NCBI GenBank assembly: GCA_028293405.1
Contig: JAQGOW010000291.1
Span: forward strand, 1-7,205
Length of the DNA stretch: 7,205 nucleotides
Source: Verrucomicrobiales bacterium
GTDB taxonomy: Bacteria; Verrucomicrobiota; Verrucomicrobiia; Limisphaerales; Palsa-1400
Reading direction: 5' to 3'
The notes below the pieces were generated by a model. The model did not search any database and had not been told where the DNA came from. It saw only the letters and a program-made list of their open reading frames with translations. Shown here in pieces: positions 1 to 4,818 of the stretch; position 1 is the stretch's first letter; each line of letters opens with the position of its first letter. The position numbers and the translations under genes were made by a program.

Positions 1-231
1 CTGGTCGCCTTCCTGTTGTTTGTGACCGCGTGGGTTCCCGCCTAACGAAATAATATAGCGCCTGAGCAGGACGCCCTTGGAAAATAGTTCCATCTGGCGC
101 TTCGATTTCCACACGACAATTCGATCAACGACCGTGTCTTGCGGCAAACTGTCCGCCCGCCAATTGGCCCAGGCAAACGCTGCGATGGCGAGGCAAGCGC
201 AGAAAACAACCACTTTTGAGACACGCCGCAT
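1..231 (-). CDS. L,D-transpeptidase (YkuD family), N-terminal part, truncated by window edge
   Basis: This is an open frame from ATG at 231 to the window edge, 77 codons without a stop. Residues 1-6 are basic (MRRVSK) and residues 7-22 are strongly hydrophobic, which reads as a signal peptide or membrane anchor. From about residue 36 the pattern DRIVVWKSKRQMELFSKG, followed by a GGNPRGHKQQEGD segment, matches the start of the YkuD domain: a hydrophobic strand, 'L(Y/F)..G' and then 'G.NP.GHK..EGD'. Family members are exported and make 3-3 crosslinks in peptidoglycan or attach proteins to it, using a catalytic Cys in an S-x-G-C motif. That motif would lie beyond the left edge, so activity cannot be judged. 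No Shine-Dalgarno sequence precedes the ATG. It was chosen because it gives the basic-hydrophobic signal directly. The gene is divergent from GH44. The family call is firm; the exact substrate is unknown. Confidence 0.85.
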   Translation of the reverse strand, partial: MRRVSKVVVFCACLAIAAFAWANWRADSLPQDTVVDRIVVWKSKRQMELFSKGVLLRRYIISLGGNPRGHKQQEGDQ

Positions 232-344
232 AGAATCAGATAGATGGAATCACGGGCGGGATTTTTCGTAAAGCTTTGATAGTCTGCAACTTTCCAGAGG
301 CTGGCAGAGAAAGTGCTTTAAATCGGACTTTATCGTTGTTACGA
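232..344. promoter_or_regulatory. Divergent intergenic region between L,D-transpeptidase and GH44 genes
   Basis: These 113 bp separate two divergently transcribed start codons, so promoters for both genes should lie here or extend into the neighbours. The stretch is richer in A and T than the flanking genes (for example around 258-290 and 311-345) and contains the 8-bp palindrome aaagcttt at 270-277. I could not pick a convincing -35/-10 pair on either strand, and neither start codon has a clear ribosome binding site. The regulatory role is inferred from gene orientation only. Confidence 0.35.
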
Positions 345-2177
345 ATGAAATTTATACTGCAAACGAGAGTAGCGGCACTGGCGATGGCTCTTTTTCTGAC
401 ATGTAGGCCAGTTTTGGGACAGACGGTAATTTCCGTCGATGCCGGCGCGAACGTCCACCCGATCTCCGAGTTGGTTTATGGCGTAAATTTCGCCAACTCC
501 AACCAGTTGGCAGACTTGAACTCGCCTTTGAACCGTTCCGGTGGCAATGCCGAGTCCCGTTACAACTGGAATGTGAACGCGCACAATCGTGCCGCTGATT
601 ACTTTTTCGAAAGTATTGCCGACAATCCCGCAACTCCGGGTGCCGAGGCGGACAAACATGTCGCCAATTCGAAAGCAGCCGGCGCTGATTCGATGATCAC
701 GATCCCAACCCTGGGCTGGGTAGCCAAGGACCGCACCCAACGCTGGAGTTATTCGATCGCCAAATACGGTCAGCAGGATTCATCGGATCCATTTCAATCG
801 GACGCCGGAAACGGGACGGTTAACGGAATCAAAATCACTAACAATTTCCCGACGGATGCGAACGTATTGCTCGATTCCACGAACCAACAGAATTGGGTCA
901 AACATTTGACGAATCAATGGGGTTTAGCCGGTGGCGGCGGTGTTCGCTATTACCTCATGGATAACGAGCCCAGTTTGTGGAGCAGCACGCATTTTGACGT
1001 GCATCACGCCGGAACGACTTTGCGGGAGATTCGCGACAAATTTGTCGAATACGGGAGCAAGGTGAAAGCAGTTGATGCGGGCGCGATGGTGTGCGCGCCG
1101 GAAGAGTGGGGTTGGCTCGGATATTTTTATAGCGGTGCGGATCAGGAAGTGGTGCCGTCGGGTCCGTTCAACGACCGCAGCACAAACGGGAACATGGACT
1201 ACATCCCGTGGTTTCTCGACCAGGCGCGACAATTTGAAACCAACAGCGGTCAACGACTGCTCGACGTGCTGACGGTGCACTACTACCCGCAGGGCGATGC
1301 GTTCGGCACGACCCAGGAGTTCAGCACCAACACATCATCGCAAGCGCAGTTGCTGCGCAACCGTTCCACGCGGTCGCTTTGGGACACAAACTATACGGAT
1401 GCGAGTTGGATTCAGGACGTGGTCAAATTGGTTCCGCGATTCAAATCGTGGATCGCAACGTATTATCCGGGCACGAAATTTGGCCTGACCGAATATAGCT
1501 GGGGCGCGGACGATCATATCAACGGCGCGACCGCACAAGCGGACGTGCTTGGAATTCTCGGGCGCGAAGGTGTTGATTTGGCAACGCGTTGGACTGTGCC
1601 GGCCTCGAACACGCCCGTGGCCAACGCGTTCAAGATGTATCGCAATTACGACGGCAACAAATCGAAATTCGGCAACCTGAGCGTGGCAACGTCAGCACCT
1701 GCTCCTGACAATGTCGCGGCCTTCGGTGCGTTGAGAACGAGCGATGGCGCGCTGACGGTCATGGTCATCAATAAACAACTGAGCACCAGTGCAACGGTGC
1801 AGTTGGCGCTAACGAATTTCTATCACAACGGCACGGCGCAACTGTGGCAGTTAACCTCCACGAACGTTGTTACTGCGTTGGGCGCAAGGACAGTGACCGC
1901 TGGTAGTGTCACCGCGACGGTGCCCGCCCAAAGTGTCACATTGTTTGTCGTGTCGGCCGGAGCGCCGCCGCAATTGTCGGCAAGTTTGCAAACGCCAACG
2001 ACACTCGCGTTAACGCTCACGGGATATCCGAATCAACGTTATGTTATCGATCGATCGGTGGACCTGACGAATTGGACCGGCTTTGTAACGAACCTTCTGT
2101 CGACGAACACATTTACAATTACAGACGGTTTGACCAACGCGGCGCGCTTCTATCGCGCATATTGGACTCCAAAGTAA
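345..2177 (+). CDS. Secreted glycoside hydrolase family 44 enzyme (endo-beta-1,4-glucanase/xyloglucanase type)
   Basis: This is a complete 610-residue exported enzyme that should hydrolyse internal beta-1,4-glucan bonds in cellulose, xyloglucan or similar polymers. Residues 1-26 form a signal peptide (MKFILQTR, a hydrophobic core, then VLGQ). The catalytic part shows the GH44 landmarks: YLMDNEPSLW with the presumed acid/base E208; an APEEWGW segment at 251-257; HYYP at 312-315; and LTEYSWGADDH with the presumed nucleophile E383. The 175-residue gap between the two glutamates is close to the 173 known for the Clostridium thermocellum enzyme (E186/E359). A beta-sandwich region follows to about 538, then a GAPPQ linker and a 67-residue module (544-610) with DLTNWT and RFYRA motifs, typical of exported verrucomicrobial proteins and of unknown role. 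An in-frame TTG at 276 would put 23 non-signal residues before the signal peptide, so ATG 345 is preferred. The family is firm; the substrate is inferred. Confidence 0.95.
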   Translation: MKFILQTRVAALAMALFLTCRPVLGQTVISVDAGANVHPISELVYGVNFANSNQLADLNSPLNRSGGNAESRYNWNVNAHNRAADYFFESIADNPATPGAEADKHVANSKAAGADSMITIPTLGWVAKDRTQRWSYSIAKYGQQDSSDPFQSDAGNGTVNGIKITNNFPTDANVLLDSTNQQNWVKHLTNQWGLAGGGGVRYYLMDNEPSLWSSTHFDVHHAGTTLREIRDKFVEYGSKVKAVDAGAMVCAPEEWGWLGYFYSGADQEVVPSGPFNDRSTNGNMDYIPWFLDQARQFETNSGQRLLDVLTVHYYPQGDAFGTTQEFSTNTSSQAQLLRNRSTRSLWDTNYTDASWIQDVVKLVPRFKSWIATYYPGTKFGLTEYSWGADDHINGATAQADVLGILGREGVDLATRWTVPASNTPVANAFKMYRNYDGNKSKFGNLSVATSAPAPDNVAAFGALRTSDGALTVMVINKQLSTSATVQLALTNFYHNGTAQLWQLTSTNVVTALGARTVTAGSVTATVPAQSVTLFVVSAGAPPQLSASLQTPTTLALTLTGYPNQRYVIDRSVDLTNWTGFVTNLLSTNTFTITDGLTNAARFYRAYWTPK

Positions 2178-2181
2178 TGGG

Positions 2182-3540
2182 TCAGATCGTCAGCGTTTGC
2201 GGATCCGCGTTTTGGTTGAGGTAATCCCAAAGCACCTCCGGCATTGGAACTATAATCAATGCGAGAATCAAAAACGCGAGCGCGCCCAGCCACATGCGGC
2301 TGGCTTTGATCGGCGTGACATCGTTCAACGGCGGCGAGACGCGGCGCGCGATGAAGAACACAATCAAAGCCCAGAAAAGAAATTGAGGCTGAAACAACGC
2401 GCCGATGAACAAGCTAAACATCGCGATCTGGCTAATCCATCCGCCCACGCGCGTGCCGAACATACCGCGAGCGATGTGACCGCCGTCGAGTTGGCCGATC
2501 GGAAGTAAATTGAGTGCGGTCACCAACAAGCCCAGCCATCCGGCAAATGCCAGCGGCGTTAATTGCAGCAGATTGCCTTGTGCCAATTGATCTCCCAACA
2601 CCGCCTTGGCCAAACTCATGAACAGGATCGATGAGCTGACCAATCCGCCGAGAACCTGGTCGGTTTCGGCGGAAGTGGGAACAACCGTTGAACCTCTCAG
2701 TCCAATAATCAGCGCCGGAATCGCCAAAGCTAAACCAGCAAACGGACCGGCAATCGCCACGTCAAAAAGTGAGCGTCGTTCTTCAGGTGCTGACCGCATT
2801 TTTATAAACGCGCCGAAGGTTCCCAATGCAAATGGCACCGGAATAAAAAATGGCGGAGTCACGCTGATGCGATAGTGACGCGCGGTGTAATAATGTCCGA
2901 GTTCGTGAAACCCGAGGATGGCCATTATTGCGATAGAATAGGGGAGGCCGATCGCAAGCGATGCCGGTTGATGGAAAATGTCGGCGCCTTGTTGAATTGC
3001 GCCGGCGGCTGTCGTCGTGAGCAGCGTCAATCCAAACAACAACCAGTTGAGCCAAAAGCGGTCAGCGCGTTCCTCCATGACTGGTTGGGGGATTTGCGAC
3101 GTCAGAAAAATCGCGTGCCCGTAGGTGGGGTCTTGTTGCAAGAGCGGCGTGCCGCGTCCGGCGTATTCGTGCTTTAATTTTCCAAACGCCAACTCGGAGT
3201 TTTCCCGCAACGTTCCTCGAAAGATCATCAGGTCGTCGTCCACCGCTGCTTGTTTAACGTCCAAAATTTCGTGAATTGTCGGAGGAATTTCTTCCGCAGT
3301 GAGTTCGTGCGGTAGAATCGGCGGCACAGCATTGGGGGATGCCGTCGGTCGGCGACGGGTCGCCAGCCAAAGCAGCACGATATTGGCGATCAATATTAAG
3401 ACGATGAGAACCATCATTTCATTGGACGTGCGAAACCGCGGGATTGTTAGAAGCAAAACGACCGGTAGCAGGAGAATGAACGCGAGAAGAATTTGCCACC
3501 ACACGTTGTGGTGACGGGGTGCGGACACTTCGCCGTTCAT
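2182..3540 (-). CDS. M50 site-2 protease, EGY-like membrane metalloprotease
   Basis: This 452-residue integral membrane zinc protease probably cuts substrates within or next to the membrane (regulated intramembrane proteolysis). Zinc ligands are visible: HELGH at 212-216, and a distal aspartate (D352) in NLLPIGQLDGGH at 344-355. Two hydrophobic segments near the N-terminus (about 17-33 and 42-60) precede a soluble stretch. That stretch carries FRGTLRENSELAFGKL, with GTLR at 109-112 resembling the GNLR motif of plant chloroplast EGY and cyanobacterial proteases. After HELGH come LGTFGAFIKM and VAIAGPFAGL, again as in EGY. Further membrane segments lie at about 162-182, 196-216, 262-282, 328-348, 370-398 and 416-432. 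I see no PDZ domain, unlike RseP. The start lies 3 bp after the SDR stop, so the two are probably co-transcribed and translationally coupled. No substrate, such as an anti-sigma factor, is encoded nearby. The stop lies 4 bp from the convergent GH44 stop. Confidence 0.93.
   Translation of the reverse strand: MNGEVSAPRHHNVWWQILLAFILLLPVVLLLTIPRFRTSNEMMVLIVLILIANIVLLWLATRRRPTASPNAVPPILPHELTAEEIPPTIHEILDVKQAAVDDDLMIFRGTLRENSELAFGKLKHEYAGRGTPLLQQDPTYGHAIFLTSQIPQPVMEERADRFWLNWLLFGLTLLTTTAAGAIQQGADIFHQPASLAIGLPYSIAIMAILGFHELGHYYTARHYRISVTPPFFIPVPFALGTFGAFIKMRSAPEERRSLFDVAIAGPFAGLALAIPALIIGLRGSTVVPTSAETDQVLGGLVSSSILFMSLAKAVLGDQLAQGNLLQLTPLAFAGWLGLLVTALNLLPIGQLDGGHIARGMFGTRVGGWISQIAMFSLFIGALFQPQFLFWALIVFFIARRVSPPLNDVTPIKASRMWLGALAFLILALIIVPMPEVLWDYLNQNADPQTLTI
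3497..3513 (-). other. Short inverted repeat inside the protease gene, near its start
   Basis: Two perfect 7-bp arms (caccaca and tgtggtg) flank 3 nt, within about codons 10-15 of the protease gene. In the mRNA this would be a compact hairpin about 27 nt after the start codon and could slow early elongation or tune initiation. It encodes R/H/H/N/V/W and may be only a by-product of those codons. No homologue comparison was possible. Confidence 0.25.
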
Positions 3541-3565
3541 AACTTAGCCGTTCACAACTTCGCCG
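3527..3565. repeat. Imperfect 15-bp tandem duplication at the SDR/protease junction
   Basis: On the plus strand, 3529-3543 (ttcgccgttcataac) and 3544-3558 (ttagccgttcacaac) match at 13 of 15 positions. A third partial copy begins at 3559 with ttcgccg. On the coding (minus) strand one unit holds the SDR stop TAA and the next holds the protease ATG. The SDR C-terminus (EVVNG) and the protease N-terminus (MNGEV) are therefore encoded by sister copies. This suggests that local slippage or duplication created or moved the gene boundary. The match is seen directly; the origin is inferred. Confidence 0.6.
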
Positions 3566-4407
3566 CCGTTTGGATGCAGGACCTGGCCTGTCATATAAGA
3601 CGAATCCGACGAGGCCAGGAAAACATAACATGGCGCAACTTCTGTTGGTTCGCCTGCGCGTTTCAGCGGAACGTCAGCGCCGAAGCTCTCGACTTTCTTT
3701 TTGTCGAATGTCGAGGGAATGAGCGGTGTCCAAATCGGACCCGGGGCGACGCCGTTGACGCGAATGCCTTTTTCGGCGAGCAGCTTTGAAAGCGACCTGG
3801 TGAAAGCGACAATCGCACCTTTCGTCGAAGCGTAATCAAGCAAGTGCGGGCTGCCGCGATACGCGGTGACTGAAGTCGTGTTGATGATTGCGCTGCCTTC
3901 TTTGAGATGCGGCAACGCCGCTTTGCACATGAAAAACATCGAAAAAATGTTCGTCTCAAAAGTGCGCCGTAGTTGTTTCTCCGTAATTTTCTCGAGGTCC
4001 TCAGTCGGATGTTGCTCGGCGGCGTTGTTGACGAGAATGTCGAGGTGACCGAAATCTTTCACGACATCTTTGATCACACGCTGACAAAATTTTTCCTGAC
4101 CGATATCTCCCGCGATTGCGAGGCAACGATGGCCCTCCTGCTCGACCAATTGCGCCGTCTGCTTAGCGTCCCTGTGTTCGTCCAGATACACTATGGCGAC
4201 GTCAGCACCTTCGTGTGCAAACAGCACCGCTGCCGCGCGACCAATTCCACTATCGCCGCCGGTAATGATCGCCACTTTGCCTTCAAGCCTTCCCGCTGAT
4301 CGCTCCCGCGGCAGCGTCTGCGGCTTCGGGGTCATTTCGTGTTCTCGGCCAGGACGCTCGCGTTGTTCCTGCGGCGGCTTCTTTGCTGGAGCTCTAGTGG
4401 GAGGCAT
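3544..4407 (-). CDS. Short-chain dehydrogenase/reductase, general stress protein 39 (YdaD/YhxC) type
   Basis: This is a 287-residue classical SDR of the longer type with an N-terminal extension. The dinucleotide-binding loop is TGGDSGIG at 49-56. NNAA lies at 127-130. The catalytic tetrad is N153, S179, Y192 and K196 (YASTK at 192-196), with PGPIWTPLIP from 222. The C-terminal SSYMTGQVLHPNGGEVVNG segment closes the fold. EQHP after NNAA, the INTTS strand and the 'IWTPLIPSTF' loop are specific to the B. subtilis GSP39/YdaD group, which is stress-induced there; the natural substrate is unsettled, and these are often annotated as sugar/alcohol dehydrogenases. The Pro/Arg/Lys-rich extension with 'PG.E.EM.PKP' also occurs in that group, which supports ATG 4407 over M25. 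No signal peptide is seen, so it is probably cytoplasmic. No Shine-Dalgarno sequence precedes the start; it may be translated by coupling to the small ORF that overlaps it by 14 bp. It is the first sure gene of the pair with the M50 protease. Confidence 0.93.
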   Translation of the reverse strand: MPPTRAPAKKPPQEQRERPGREHEMTPKPQTLPRERSAGRLEGKVAIITGGDSGIGRAAAVLFAHEGADVAIVYLDEHRDAKQTAQLVEQEGHRCLAIAGDIGQEKFCQRVIKDVVKDFGHLDILVNNAAEQHPTEDLEKITEKQLRRTFETNIFSMFFMCKAALPHLKEGSAIINTTSVTAYRGSPHLLDYASTKGAIVAFTRSLSKLLAEKGIRVNGVAPGPIWTPLIPSTFDKKKVESFGADVPLKRAGEPTEVAPCYVFLASSDSSYMTGQVLHPNGGEVVNG

Positions 4408-4570
4408 GGGTCACTGAAACTTTGATGGTTAATTTTCTACCCGTTTTCCAGCGCGAGCAGGAAAGCGTCAGGTTTTGCGTCGGTTTTGGGGCGACGTATC
4501 GAGGCGAAAACGCGTCGAGTCGGCCTCCCAAGGCCTTCTGCTGCTGGCAAATGTGCGGGACGTGCTTCAT
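4394..4570 (-). CDS. Doubtful small ORF (58 aa) overlapping the SDR start
   Basis: From ATG at 4570 this reads 58 codons to TAG at 4394-4396, overlapping the SDR start by 14 bp. The ATG is preceded by AAGGAG (4576-4581) with a 5-nt spacer, the only strong Shine-Dalgarno sequence I found before any start in this window. The product begins MKHVPHICQQQKALGGRL, is basic, has two cysteines (C8, C38), and has no membrane segment or recognisable domain. The arrangement fits a leader ORF whose translation feeds ribosomes to the SDR. Against it, the protein resembles nothing I know and its composition is not distinctive. It could simply be the SDR mRNA leader with a chance ORF. Confidence 0.3.
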   Translation of the reverse strand: MKHVPHICQQQKALGGRLDAFSPRYVAPKPTQNLTLSCSRWKTGRKLTIKVSVTHASH

Positions 4571-4818
4571 TGAATCTCCTTGAAACCAACCTAGCCCACA
4601 GACGCGAATCAGGGCAATGAGGTGGTTGCCCAAACCTTGGTGGTGAAACCCTGATTCATCCATGTCAGGTCGATGCCTTTTACCGTCGGGGCGATTTGAC
4701 GAACTGCCGTGAGCCAATTTTCTGAACCGTCCGTGCGCGTTTCGATGAGCTGACACGTACATAAAAGCGGGAAAAATCTGACTGACTGTTCGCGCCATAA
4801 CAGCAATAATGATTGCCC
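4571..4818. other. Intergenic region between the divergent SDR leader and PSCyt2/PSD1 gene
   Basis: If the small ORF is not a gene, the spacer between the SDR and PSCyt2/PSD1 starts is 411 bp, long for this otherwise compact window. It should hold divergent promoters. A TTGACG box at 4696-4701 resembles a -35 element on the plus strand, but no good -10 follows at 16-18 bp. An A-rich stretch, tacataaaa, lies about 60 bp before the PSCyt2 start. The region also contains the inverted repeat at 4606-4657 and a minus-strand reading frame ending at 4609 that looks coding but lacks an ATG. I see no tRNA, known riboswitch or factor-independent terminator. Confidence 0.4.
4606..4657. repeat. 9-bp perfect inverted repeat with a competing inner hairpin
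   Basis: The arms gaatcaggg (4606-4614) and ccctgattc (4649-4657) are exact reverse complements around a 34-nt interior. Inside, gggcaa (4612-4617) can pair instead with ttgccc (4626-4631) across 8 nt. The inner stem shares ggg (4612-4614) with the outer stem, so the two folds exclude each other. No T-run follows either arm on either strand, so a simple intrinsic terminator is unlikely. It could be a protein-binding site, a leader RNA structure or chance. Confidence 0.45.

Noticed and set aside
77..271. 64-codon plus-strand ORF at the left edge
   Set aside because: It lies opposite the L,D-transpeptidase codons, which have clear family motifs, and has no recognisable content of its own.
276..344. 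In-frame TTG extension of the GH44 gene
   Set aside because: It would place 23 residues before a textbook signal peptide that begins at ATG 345.
339..740. 133-codon minus-strand ORF inside GH44, and similar antisense frames at 924-1280 and 1823-2020
   Set aside because: These are shadows of GH44 coding sequence without starts, ribosome sites or protein-like composition.
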